From Augochlora pura (lineage: Eukaryota; Arthropoda; Insecta; Hymenoptera; Halictidae): DNA of 64,000 nucleotides. This document shows, one piece after another, positions 25,368 through 36,862 of the stretch (positions within the stretch are counted from its first letter, which is position 1; each line of letters begins with the position of its first letter). The position numbers were made by a program, and so were the translations under genes. The stretch covers positions 3,844,001 to 3,908,000 of the forward strand of contig NC_135772.1 in assembly GCF_028453695.1 (NCBI RefSeq), written 5' to 3'. The notes beneath the pieces are model-generated. The model did not search any database, was not told the origin of the DNA, and saw nothing but the letters and a program-made list of their open reading frames with translations.

Positions 25368-26453
25368 ATGGCTTGTCAAAAGTTAGATTTAAATGAAGTA
25401 TTCGCACTTAACAGGGAATTAATAGCTTTAGCTAATCGTGCATTTGGAGAAGGAAAATGGAGTCACAGTATAACAAATCAAACAATTGGTTTGTACTTTA
25501 TTTCCACTGTACAAACTACTTTTTTATTTCACTGTTACTACTGTGCCACTTGTTCAGATTTTGCAGAGCTTTTCATGGGCAAATATATCTGTGGCTGTGC
25601 CACATTTGTTAAGATACAATTACATAATGGAATATACCATGAAGATATGGCATATCACAATGCAGAAGGAACTACAAAAGGTTTAGCAATACATTCTGCA
25701 AGAATTGTATGATCCCCCATATTTCCATTCCAATGTTACATGTTCTGAGGCATCTTTAAATGTAATCTCTGATTTTTATATTTAGGTTTCTCTTACAGAA
25801 GCATTCAAAAAAGTATTAACATGTTTTAACTATTTCATTGAACATGATATAGAGAAGCTACTAACAAAATCTTCTAATACGTGTGCAAATAATATGCAAG
25901 TAGAAAATTTAGAATGCTCTCTGTCTGGTTTCAACAGTGATATGTTTGAATCATGTCCACAAGCAAGTTCATCCAGCAACCAAAATCAGAATGTGGTAGA
26001 GAATGTGCCAGGTTCATAAAAAATCTTTCATGAATGTAGTTTTAACAGAATGGTTTTTATTATTGTGAATCTTTTAGGAGTAATGACCAAATCAAAAAGT
26101 TTATACAATCAGGAGGAGCAGAGTGCAGTGTCAAAGCTAGAAACAAAATCAAAAAGTTTAACACCAGTTGCAAGCAAATGTAATGTAACAAGCACAAATA
26201 ATGCAAAAGGTAATTTACAATCCAATTGTACAGATTTGAAAAAAAGTGCAAGAAATTAATCGAAAGGAACCTGACATTATGTTACATGCAAATGATTACA
26301 GCATTAACTGACGAAGAATTGTTACGAATGGAACGAAAACGAAGGCAATTGGAGAAACAAAACGAGTTCAAAAGATTAATGCAGGAAAAGAAGCTGCAGG
26401 AAATGAAGCAGCAAGAAAAGCTGGGAAACCTAAAACCCAATCCCAAATATTAA
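25368..26453 (+). CDS. RAD52: RAD52 homologue (single-strand annealing repair protein)
   Basis: Exons 25368-25488, 25558-25706, 25786-26011, 26078-26209, 26302-26453 join in phase to 259 residues. RAD52 forms rings that bind single-stranded DNA and anneal complementary strands in double-strand-break repair in the nucleus. Residues 1-110 carry the Rad52/22 core: NRELIALANRAFGEGKWSHS, HSITNQTIDF across the first intron, then GCATFVKIQL, YHEDMAYHNAEGTTKG and LTEAFKKVLTCF, all with clear counterparts in vertebrate RAD52. The middle is low in complexity; the C-terminus is a basic, Glu/Lys/Gln-rich helix (LLRMERKRRQLEKQ onward). At about 260 residues it is shorter than the 418 of human RAD52. The start is the first in-frame ATG after a stop at 25335, but human RAD52 has about 45 more residues before this block, so an upstream exon is possible. 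Confidence 0.88.
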
Positions 26454-26701
26454 TAATATTATAAAGTAGAAAATACGAGTTATGAATATTTTAAACAATT
26501 TTACTTTATTTATATAATACAAATATAATTGTTTATTGTTTGCGTTCGCATAATACTTATGTATTATAACCCCAACACGTGTCACTAAATGTTAAGGTTA
26601 GGTTAATCGTGTATTATTACACGAAGTGTGGACAGTGTCGAGTGTTATTGAATATTTTTAAAGTAGTAAAATATATATATACTATTATATTTTTTGTTAT
26701 C
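26454..26701. promoter_or_regulatory. Short RAD52-PRMT6 intergenic region
   Basis: About 250 bases separate the RAD52 stop from the PRMT6-like start. It must hold the RAD52 poly(A) site and the PRMT6-like promoter. No canonical AATAAA is present in the first 100 bases, and no TATA box at an obvious distance was seen. Confidence 0.4.
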
Positions 26702-27978
26702 ATGGAAAGCGAAGATACGGATCAGTATTTTAAGAGTTATGAGAAACTAGATGTATGTACAGGAATACACGTTTCTATAATTTATTATTAATTTCGTGTG
26801 TATTATGTTATGTCAAGGTTATTTATAGGTGCATCAATTAATGTTAAATGACAAGTCACGAACTCTTACTTACAAAAATGCAATTGTTTATTCTAAGCAT
26901 TTATTTGCGAACAAAATTGTTATGGATGTTGGTGCTGGGACAGGTACATATTATTTTTTAATTTATCTTTCAGAGTAACATTAATTTTTAACATTTAAGA
27001 AACAATGTTGTATGATTTATCTCCAGGCATATTGTCAGTTTTCTGTGCACAAGCTGGTGCACGGAAAGTGTATGCAGTTGAAGCAAGCGATTTGTTTAAA
27101 CTTAGTGAGGAAGTTGTAATGGAGAACAAACTAAGTGATAAAATTACTGTGATCCATAGTAAAGTGGAAGACATTAATGCCAACAATATTGATAAAGTTG
27201 ATATAATAGTTTCAGAGTGGATGGGCTTTTATTTAGTACATGAAGGAATGTTGGACTCTGTTATTTTTGCTAGAGATAATTTTCTAAAAGAAGATGGCAT
27301 TCTTTTCCCATCTGTTGCCAAAATATATGCAGCACCGTGTCAATTGCCATCAATGTTTGACTTTTGGGATGACATTCATGGAGTCAGTATGAAGTAATAA
27401 AAAAATAGTTCATTGATATAAGGGAACATTCCCATTTGATTACAATATGATATATTTTAATGCTTTTTTATAGATGCATTGGACAGAAATACAGAGAAAT
27501 AAAATCATTGCAACCGGAAATAACACTTGTAGATGAAAAAGATCTTTTGGCAAAGGGAACATTGTTAGTATGGTTGGATTTACAGTGTATTAGCATTAAA
27601 GAATTAGATCTGCTTGGAGGAGATTATGTTTCTGTTTGCAACAAAGAAGGAAAGTACCAAGGAATTTGTATTTGGTTTGATGTCGAGTTTCCGGATGGTT
27701 TAGAATTATCCACGAGTCCTCTCAGTGAAGCTACTCACTGGAAACAAACTGCTATCGTTTTGCCTGAATCCGCAGACGTAACGGAAAACGAACCCATCGC
27801 ATTTAAATTAGAGTTGAAAAGAAATTCTATCAATACTAGACAGTACAATATGGAGCTGGAGCTATTGGATGCATCAGCAGTGGATCATGACGTTCCTTGT
27901 AATTGTTTTATGACTAAATGCATTGTGATGAAAGCATACTTAAATGAGCAAACATGTGATAATAAAACAAATGAGTGA
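26702..27978 (+). CDS. PRMT6: Protein arginine N-methyltransferase, PRMT6-like
   Basis: Exons 26702-26752, 26829-26943, 27027-27393 and 27474-27978 join in phase to 345 residues. Type I PRMTs move methyl groups from S-adenosylmethionine to arginine, giving asymmetric dimethylarginine; PRMT6 is nuclear and acts on histone H3R2. Visible: the YFKSYEKLDVHQLML start; SAM-binding motif I, DVGAGTGILSVFCAQAGA (residues 50-67); the acidic end of motif post I (YAVEAS); the double-E loop from SEWMG to HEGML with E119 and E128; and the THW loop at 265-267 within LELSTSPLSEATHWKQ. The STSP...ATHWKQ wording resembles PRMT6 more than PRMT1. All catalytic residues are kept, so it should be active. Drosophila Art-type relatives are the main alternative name. 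AATAAA at 28037-28042 is the likely poly(A) signal. Confidence 0.88.
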
Positions 27979-28036
27979 TTTTGCTATGCTTATTCTGTAA
28001 CAATGCATTTGTCTGTAATACTTTAAGACTATTTGT

Positions 28037-28042
28037 AATAAA
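28037..28042 (+). terminator. PRMT6-like poly(A) signal candidate
   Basis: A canonical AATAAA 59 bases beyond the stop codon. Confidence 0.6.
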
Positions 28043-28145
28043 ATTGTTTTATAAAATACATCAACATTTGTCCTCAAAGGTTTTTAAACTTGAAAGTTTC
28101 AAATTATTTCAGTTTTTCACAGGAAATATTGTAGATCCGTAATCT

Positions 28146-28170
28146 GCCGCCATAGATGGCGCTACCATCG
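28146..28170. promoter_or_regulatory. Palindromic GCCATAGATGGC motif upstream of RPF2
   Basis: CCGCCATAGATGGCGC lies about 175 bases upstream of the RPF2 start, with GCCAT and ATGGC arms around a 2-base centre. ATGGCGGC-type motifs resemble YY1/Pho-like core-promoter elements of housekeeping genes. That link is inference only. Confidence 0.35.
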
Positions 28171-28326
28171 CACTGCTAAAATAACATGACAATATTGTTC
28201 TAGGTTACAACAGGTTATGAATCCATTGATGCACGTGGACCAGGGACGCTCCAAACATTAAATGTTCACGGAATGAAATATTCTCTAATAATTTAACTAT
28301 AAGTGGCTATCGATATTTAAGACAGA

Positions 28327-29550
28327 ATGCCAGTGATAACCAGAGTCGTGTGCGTATTTTTTAGTATATAATGTTATTGTGACGTTTTTCATTATTTTGT
28401 TTTTATCGGTGCGTGCACGTTTTCTTATGAATTCATATTAATTGTTATGTTATTATTGTAGGAAGCCGACTACTCACAGAGGCAAAAGAGCGATTTTGAA
28501 GAAAGAACCGAAATTGATAGAAGATGTCAAGGAGACCCTGTGTTTCAAAGGAAAGAACACTTCTCAGACTGTTGTTGATTTTATGAAAGATCTGGTAAGT
28601 TGAACTACAAACTTGCAACAAATAATTTGGCAGTATTATTAATGCGAAGTTTTCATTGTTTATTACAGTATAATCTCAAGAAGCCAAATGCACAGATAAT
28701 GCAGAAGAAAAATGATGTATTGCCATTTGAAGATATCACTCTCATAGAAAAGTTCGCCGTTAAATACAATGCACCACTTTTCATGATAGCTTTGCACAAT
28801 AAAAAACGACCCCATAACATTGTAATGGGTAGAATGTATGAAAATACATTGCTGGATATGGCAGAGTTTGGTGTAGAAAATTATAAGAGTTTGAAAGACT
28901 TCAAAGTACCAAAAATTACTGAGGGATTAAAACCTCTGTTAGTTTTTAATGGAGAACTTTTTGAAAATAATTATGAGCTTGACAGAATAAAGAATTTGTT
29001 TATAGACATGTTCCAAAGAGAAGTTGTTGAGAACATTCGGTTGCAGGGGCTTGAACATGTTTTAAGTTTCACTGCTGTGGAAAATAAAATTCTCTTAAGG
29101 AGCTATAGGTAAATCAACATTCTAATAATTTTACTAGGTCCTCTTCAGCTGTACACTTATCTTTTTAATCTGATCTCTAATTCCAGAATACAGTTAAAGA
29201 AATCTAACACTAGAATACCAAGAATAGAATTGGAAGAAATCGGCCCCAGGGCAGATTTAATTTGCAGGAGGACAAAACTTGCTTCTGCAGACCTCTTTAA
29301 AAAGGCGTGTAAGAAACCAAAAGAGTTAAAGGTTAAAAAGAAGAAGAATATTTCTAAGGACAAGCTTGGATCGACGTTCGGTCGCGTTCACGTTGGGTCA
29401 CAGAATATTAATGGCATTCAAACGAGAAAAATGAAGGGCTTAAAGAAAACAATGGCAGAGAAGAAGGCGGGTATGAAACGAAAAGGTTCAGATGCTGTTG
29501 CTGATAACGATTCAAAGAAATCGAAGAATGTTACCGATACAGCCGATTAA
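28327..29550 (+). CDS. RPF2: Ribosome production factor 2 homologue (Brix domain)
   Basis: Exons 28327-28349, 28462-28594, 28669-29108 and 29187-29550 join in phase to 319 residues, close to the 306 of human RPF2. RPF2 works with RRS1 in the nucleolus to load the 5S RNP (5S rRNA, RPL5, RPL11) into pre-60S ribosomes. Evidence along the protein: N-terminal MPVITRVVKPTTHRGKRAIL; the Brix domain with PLFMIALHNKKRPHNIVMGR, DMAEFGVENYKSLKDFK and the LRSYRIQLKKS strand; RIELEEIGPRADLICRRT; then a Lys-rich tail with KKKKNISKD and QTRKMKGLKK, all close to the human protein. The first exon codes for only 8 residues, and the VV|KP join fixes the donor at 28350. The gene converges with CARS2; 93 bases separate the stop codons. 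Confidence 0.95.
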
Positions 29551-29554
29551 GGTA

Positions 29555-29560
29555 ATTAAA
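29555..29560 (+). terminator. RPF2 poly(A) signal candidate
   Basis: ATTAAA five bases after the RPF2 stop. It is a common variant signal, but unusually close to the stop. Confidence 0.35.
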
Positions 29561-29594
29561 TACGAGTTTCAATGTAAATACATAGTAATTATTT

Positions 29595-29600
29595 TTTATT
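29595..29600 (-). terminator. CARS2 poly(A) signal candidate
   Basis: TTTATT on +, that is AATAAA on -, about 45 bases past the CARS2 stop. It lies inside the likely 3' UTR of RPF2, so the two transcripts probably overlap at their ends. Confidence 0.5.
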
Positions 29601-29643
29601 AAGCCGCTATTTACAATATAATATCCTTCGGGTAATTCTTAAT

Positions 29644-31729
29644 TCAGTATGACTTTATATTCCAAGTGGTGTCTGCCTTAGAATCCTGTGAACAAAACAG
29701 CAAGATTATGGTTTCCTGTACGTCGTACGTAAGCGTTAAAATAAGTACCTTTACGATCACTCCGCACTTTGCAAGATCGACTCGTACTTCGTCGCATGCA
29801 GATAGCAATACTTTATCTGGTACATTTGTGTTCCTAGCTCTGTTTCGAACAGTTTTCCTGAATTTGATGAAGTACTCAATGAGATCGTTCACTTTACATT
29901 CGTCCAACACTTCCGAGCGTTCAATTCCGAGCATTGAGAACATTGTAGATACATAATTCGAGACTGCACTTATGGCAGGTATACTTCTGCTCGTGGTTGG
30001 CTTCTTTCATCAAATAAAACAGAATTGTTTAAATAATATAGTAGTATAATTACATAGGCATTAAATAGATTTTTATACTTACAGAGGAATCGTGCATCAT
30101 TTTATTTCCCGTATCGATCAGGTTCAGTATCGAGTGCGTTGCTTGCGAGGTGTTAAAATTATTCGCAAATGCGGTATCAACATTATTTTTCGTTTCCTCT
30201 AAACACTAAAATAAAACTTCCTACTCGTCATTCTTGAAAACTAAAGATCTGTAAATGATGAGGAAAACAACTTACACGGAGGAGGGCAACTTCGTCTATA
30301 TTGCCGTCTGACCATTTTCCAGCGACATAGTTATTGCAATTACCAACGAAATGTTCCACTTTATTCATTGTGCGTACCGCATTTTCCATTACAGTGTCAG
30401 AGAACTGAATGTCTGCAAAATAATGTGATAATTTAGTTTGTCTTATTTAACTTTAGCATTTCGTATATCAATGAACTGTACCATTATTATAATTGGAAAG
30501 CAAGCATAGCATTCTGAATTGGTTTGCAGTGTAGTTTTTAAGGAGCTCTCTTATGCTAATAGTATTCTGAAGACTTTTCGACATTTTCACATCTTTTAAG
30601 AGCAGATGTCCACAGTGCAGCCAATAGTTCACCCATTGGTCCACGTTATGGTAAGAGCACGATTGCGCTTCCTCGTTTTCATGGTGCGGAAAAACAAGGT
30701 CTATCGCACCACTGTGAATGTCTATAGAATTTCCAAAAACTGTGCTATTTAAAATAAGAATGTTAATTCACATAAAAAAGGATAATCCGCATCATAGGAG
30801 TTCCATAAAATATTCCAGAATACATTACCTTGCGATGGTGCTACATTCTATGTGCCATCCTGGCCTCCCATCACCCCATGGGGATTCCCAAAAAGGTTCT
30901 CCTTCCTTGGCTGCCTTCCACAGTGTAAAATCTAATGCTGACTTTTTATTAGGGTGATCGCTGTCTGCAGCTGGAGGTGACAGCTTGCCATAAATGTTAT
31001 GTTTGTTTACATCAAAGTACACCGACCCTGTTAAAAAATACTACCTATAAAAAAATTGTTAACAATATTCGGTACCTATATTAGTGAAGTGTTAAATGTT
31101 TTAACCATCTTTTCCAACATATGCGTCTCCTTTTTGAACAATATTATCGACGAAATTAATAATTTCAGGAATGAAATTGGTAACTCTGCAATATAAATTA
31201 GGCTTGGCTACATTCAACTTTTGCATGTCTTCCATGAATTCTTTCTCGTAATGCCGCGAAACGTCTTCAAAATTTCGATTAATCGATTTCGCTCGATTTA
31301 TTATTTTATCGTCTATGTCAGTTACGGACATAGCTGTCACAACGTTTATATTAAAGTGGTGTGACAATATTCTTCTAACAATATCTGTTCTCACATAAGT
31401 GCTGCAAAGTGAATTATATTTAAGAATAGTTTATTAATTGGAACTGGAATGAGCGAAACAAGCAAGTCTTACGTCGCGTGTCCAATGTGTGCGGAATCGT
31501 AAACGGTTGGTCCACAGATGTACCAGGTTAGATAATTTTTATTTTTCAATGTTAATGGCACTGTACACTTTGTCGCGGTATTATATATTTTAATGTTTGT
31601 CTCGTAACCGGCTGGTTTAATCCAGTACGATTTTTCTTCCTGTTTTGTGTCGTGCATGGAACGCTGACACATTGTTCGAAGTTTCTGTTTTAAGCTTCGC
31701 GTGACTAATTTCATTCTGGATCTGTTCAA
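29644..31729 (-). CDS. CARS2: Cysteinyl-tRNA synthetase, mitochondrial
   Basis: Eight exons on -: 31729-31473, 31401-31106, 31027-30829, 30744-30482, 30412-30276, 30205-30083, 30003-29749, 29685-29644; all phases agree, giving 523 residues (human CARS2 is 564). It charges mitochondrial tRNA-Cys with cysteine. The class I signatures are intact: CGPTVYD then the HIGH motif as AHIGHA (near residue 82), and KMSKS in LKDVKMSKSLQNT. Zinc-site residues are present: the Cys of CGPTVYD, the Cys of HIECS, and the His/Glu of FPHHENEEAQ. The first 30 residues are rich in Arg, Lys and Ser with no acidic residue before position 27, fitting a mitochondrial presequence. The C-terminus DTTWNIK corresponds to the STWELL end of human CARS2. 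The cytosolic enzyme is ruled out by size and by the lack of its insertions. Confidence 0.93.
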
Positions 31730-33639
31730 CGTTCAACGCCAATGGATATTTATTTATTTATTTCATAGGAGTGTTTTATAAACCGGAGCGGCATCTACTG
31801 ACCCACGTAAAATAACCTCAAAACTCATTGATCATTTTAGTTGAAGTTGGCTACGTCAATGTGCAACTGGCGCGCAGACTCGTGAAGCTATGTTCAGGCA
31901 ATTGAATTTGAATTTTTGAATTTGAATATCCTTTACTACGTAGGAATTATTATATCATATTGTATTATTATATTAATACAATAAAATTATATATTTTATA
32001 ATATCAAGTAATGAAACACTACGTGAACTTACGTCCTGGGACATTATAGACAGATAACGTGCAATGTTAAATACCCTTTATTACACATATGCTGCGATTA
32101 CTATGTAATTATTCATAATATATTTATAATAATCAGATAATATTATCTTACGTCTCTATACAAAAATAATTACAATAATTAATCGTTATTGGCATAGGCA
32201 AAATCGTTATTTATTGAAATTTATTGAGCACAATTATTTTTTTGTCTTATTTTACACAAGTAAACCTATATTAAAAGTCATTTAAAATTATAAGATCTTA
32301 ATTATCTCTTATTAACACACACGCACGTTTACAGATGCGCGCGTGGCCTCTTCGTATATTGTGTATATTTATATTTAAATTCATTCTGTAATACCTACAA
32401 CGCATACTAACAATATATCAAAGTCTTTTTTTTTTTATTATTACACTGGTAATACGAATTCTTGACAAAATACTGAATTATTTCTTCTCCATCTTCATCA
32501 TCATCTTCGTCTTCTCTCCACCTCCACCTTACGTTTCGTTCATCCCCGTTGTCATTTCCGTCGTCGCTATTGTTCGTTCCACGGCAGAATGTTATATTCA
32601 CGCGCCTCTTTACCATTTTATTAATCTCGCGAGACCGCGAACGAAAATTCGTCAACAATCGCACCGCCGTGGAACGCTCGAAAAATGTAAACCTTTTTTA
32701 CGCTTGTTTTATTTAGTATTATTTCTCGTCACGCGTGCTTAATCGGGAACCCTGATCAATTCGTGATTATTAATGGAATGTTCGGCATGTTAAACGGACC
32801 GTGCGCAATCGATCAGAGGGTTGAATTTCTCGTTATTCGCCGTCGTTTATTCCATTGTCAACCCTCGAGACGCGACAGATCGTTCGCTTTATAATGACAC
32901 TATGGTCGAGACAAAGAAATCTGACCGTTCAAGATCATCTCATACTGCATTCCGATTATTATTTCTATCTTCTAAAATTCAACCATCTTTTAGGTCGCAG
33001 CCTTTTTGAAAACACATAAACCAATGGAACAGTATCTAGAATACGCCTGGTTAATTAAACCAGAAACAAAGTTAATTGTACAACCATTTTACCACCTGGT
33101 TGCCCATGAACGAGTTCCCAGTTGCCTACAGAAGAGGATCCGGACGTTTGGTTGCCGGTTCAAGGGTATCAATTCACCCTGCAGCTATCCAAAGGGCTGC
33201 AAGCTATCCGGTAGCCATCGGAAGAGTATTTGGTTGTCTTGAGAAGACTAATCCGATTGCCATCAGGAGATTAACACAGCAATTTGAAGATATTATGTAT
33301 TAACGAATAGACTGCGGATTTTCTGCGTACATAATAAAATTGAATCGTGAACATCCAAGCAATGAAGACGTTAGAAGAGTTTAAAGGTGACTCCTACATT
33401 ATCCACCATTTATCAAAATCATTGAAAGAAGAAATTGTATTGTTATACCAATCTTAAGTCCTCCAACTAATTCAGACAATTTTGATTCAGCAAAAAGCTC
33501 CACAGTCTAACGATGAAACTCTGGAACACCTCGAACGACCAAATTCCTTCGTCTCGTTTCGGACAATGAAGACACAGCCTGCCTCATCGTCGCGGATGTT
33601 CATTAATGAAACGCTGTTCGTCGGCCGCTCGCGCGCCCA

Positions 33640-33852
33640 TTAACCCTTTGCAGCCGCGGTCGTCGATTATAAAAACGGTATAAAATTCGTACTGTGTTAA
33701 TCGAGCTTACGAGAAAAGTTCAGAATCGATTCGAACGCGCAGAAACAGTGGTTTAGTTTTTAAGTCCTCCCGCCCTTTTTTTCTGCTCATCTTTTCGGGG
33801 ACGCGAAGCGTTTTAAGTAAGTGGCGTGGGCAGTGGTGTCTTAAGGGGTTAA
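33640..33852. mobile_element. piggyBac-like MITE (TTAA-flanked, 213 bp)
   Basis: TTAA at 33640-33643 and 33849-33852. The left end starts CCCTTTGCAGCCGCGGTCGTCG. The right end read inward is CCCCTTAAGACACCACTGCC. The termini agree less well than in other copies. The length (213 bp) and left terminus match the family. Confidence 0.5.
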
Positions 33853-36651
33853 AAGGGGAGGGGTTGGGGCAGTCGTGTGTCGTAATCTAAAGTAATTGAA
33901 AACGGTACGTAGAGCTACAATATTATCGTTAGCCGTTCGCGGGCGAACGCGAGCTTAAAAATATTCGAATTCGGCATTTATCCTCTTTTTATCTCTCTTT
34001 CTCTCTCACACATACATATACTCTCTTTATCTCTTTCACTCCTTCTCTCTCGCCCTATTTCTCTCTCTTTCTCTATCTATCTACCTCTCTTTTCCATGGC
34101 GACGTCGTTTCACCGCGGCTCGCTGAGCTCGGCGTACGCTCGTTCGCGATTCGGGGGCGCAAACAATGGAATTTTATCCGGCGATTCCGCGCGGATTCTC
34201 GCGCGCTGGGAAACACGTCCGCGTCGATCGATCTCGTATAGGGAGGTTTAACGACCTGTTTAACGTTTCAAGGCTCGTTTAGCCTCACCCCCTTCTCCGC
34301 CCCCTGTACCGAAACGAAACGCGCCGCAGCGATTGGTGAAACGAGCCGGAATAACGCCCGCGGACGATATCCTCTCCTCCGCATTGTACACTGTACACCC
34401 TCAAGATGCGCGCGACAGACCCGATGCTCGCGACACGCTCTGCAGCGCGGCATTTATATATGGCACGTGTTTAGGTACACCTGTCGGAACGGATGCAGCG
34501 ATCCTGCGTAATTGTTTAGCCCGAGATTGGTACGTTAAAACACAATATTCATCAGAGAATGTTTCAGGAAGATGGTACTATAGAAAGGAGGACGATAGTC
34601 AATTAAAATGTCAGAGATGAAAAGACTGTGCTTTTGTCATCAGTGAAGATGCCAGTTGCAAATGTGATAGACTGTTCTTTAGGTAAGTGTGCAAAGAATG
34701 TATCATGCTGAATTATACCAGGATTATTTTATATATATGAAATTGAATATTAAGGCTCTTTTAAAATATATACATATTTCATGATACTATTAAAACGTGA
34801 TATAATTTTTAGTGGCGCCTTAGACCATTCGACTGCGAAGAGGCGATACAAGTAGATTACATGTATGCGGTTATAGTAAAAATGGTAAGATGAAATTTGA
34901 AGAATTTAAGGATAGTATGTGTTATTTATATAAGTTATTCTTTCAGAGAATTGGGAATAATGGAATGATATCTATCTAGGATGGACGACTAGGATTTCAC
35001 GGCAAATATTTCCGGCACCGATTGCAGAGGATCGCTGCATTTTTCTCGACCAGTGCAACAGAAGTTTCTTGCACCTTTTCGCCGACGCTTTCACATTCCA
35101 TCCGCTCTTCCACAATCTTCGAAACGCGACGAAGCGAGCCGACAACGTGAACTGTTTCTTGCCACCCTCCGTGGCGTTCTGCGCAACCTTGGTAACTCGT
35201 TAATAACGTAGAATGATCATACCTCGCGCGCCCCAACAAGTACTATAAATCATGTCGCTTAGCTTATGATACAATAAACGCGTGGTTCGCCTCCGAGAGT
35301 CTACGAATTTACATCGAAGTTGCTGGTAGTCCTCCGTAGCTTATCGGCGACTTCTTTCTCGCACGGAGGTTTCAATGTATATTTTTGAACCGTTGGACGC
35401 GAACCCTGCGGATTTACGATAATAAATGTAGAGTACAAACGGAACCCTATAAAATAGATCGTCGGGAATCCTCTTGCGAAATGAACGGGGGATTGTAAAC
35501 GAGAGCGACTACTTAGAAAATGAATATACAGTGCGATGAGGTCAGGAAAGATATCCTCGGTTCGCGCCGACGTATACAGAGAGAACGTTCGCTACAATGG
35601 TTTGTTTTCTTAAATAATTCTCCCTTTGACGGCACACGCTTTTCAAATGGTACGCGAAAAAACAATTTCTGTGCAACAGTCTCCCCTAAACTCGACGAAT
35701 AACGCTCGCGAAATTCTCCTAAAACTATTTTAGTTAGAATTCTCATAAAAACTGCGTTATCATAAAAAGATCCGCGTCGACGACGTTCTCTCGTCCGCGA
35801 CGTAAACTTGTAAGCTTGAGAAAAATGATACTTTGGCTGCGGCGGAACTCTTCACATATAGAAGAAAAATCCTTAACGATCGTACAACGCGGAGAACGCG
35901 TCCCGCGCGACGCCTTCCCGCCGATTCTAAAGTCCGATACACGATCACCTTTTACCATCGCGTAACACATCTTAACTTAAACGGCACCTAACGGCTAAAT
36001 AAAAGATTCGTTTCGCGCAAAAAACCAGCGGGTAACTAGACGATTCAAGAACGAAAAACTAAACGAACCGTGTTTTTCCCCCCCCGCGGGGCGGTTAAAG
36101 CTTCGAAAAATGAGCAACATACATACAGAATGAGTCTAAGATAACCAACAGACGCGTATATATGTGTGTGTGTATATATATATATTTTATATAATATATT
36201 TATATATCACTTCGAAAATCGTTAAAAAATCTTATCTTCTTTTTTCATTTTTTTTTTTGCTTTTTCCATCCTCGTGTTCGTCGTCTTTTAAAACTCTATC
36301 CACGGTTTACGTAACATCGTTATAATAACACCGCATTTTATCTAGACCCGTACTGTACACGGAAAAATTTTTTTCGCGTCGCCTACGTCCAACAATAAAT
36401 AATTCAGCTGCAGAGAAACAACACGGGACTGTGTCTGGTGTCTGTGTCTGTCTGTCTGTCCACTTTACGACGCGCGCGCTTATTTATACATACAATATAT
36501 ATACCTATCGTCATCACCGTCGTACAACTACCCCTCGCACTATCATTACACTCCGCGATCCTTCGACGTCGAAACGGACCGTCGCGTCCACTCGATTGCA
36601 CTTTCGTTATTCGTTCAGATACGACCGTGGAATAATTCGTCGTCCATTGAA

Positions 36652-36862
36652 TTAACCCTAGAACTACCCCCTTGTAGTTTTCTGCGTAAGTTACATTACA
36701 GGGTTGCCAGCTACTCGAAATCAAAGCTTGAAAATCCAAAATATTATTTTATTATTTTTGAAATATGAAACTTCAATGTTTTATTTAAATGTATACTTAT
36801 TAGTAGTTATAAGTATTTATTAGTACTTAGTCGGCAACCTCACAGAAGCATTCTAGGGTTAA
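36652..36862. mobile_element. piggyBac-like MITE with CCCTAGAA ends (211 bp)
   Basis: TTAA at 36652-36655 and 36859-36862. Both ends read inward as CCCTAGAA, followed by CTACCCCC on the left and TGCTTCTG on the right. An internal inverted pair, GGGTTGCC near 36700 and GGCAACCTC near 36832, recalls the sub-terminal repeats of piggyBac elements. The middle is AT-rich and non-coding. The termini begin as in the original piggyBac (TTAACCCTAGAA). Confidence 0.72.

Noticed and set aside
29666..29956. 96-residue frame on +
   Set aside because: Antisense shadow of CARS2 exon 7.
32407..32664. Acidic 85-residue frame on - (DDDEDGEE)
   Set aside because: Low-complexity GAT/GAA composition, no homology recognised, no splice or promoter context; not enough to call a gene.
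34333..34620. 95-residue frame on +
   Set aside because: No recognisable domain and no splice support; composition similar to surrounding CpG-rich non-coding DNA.
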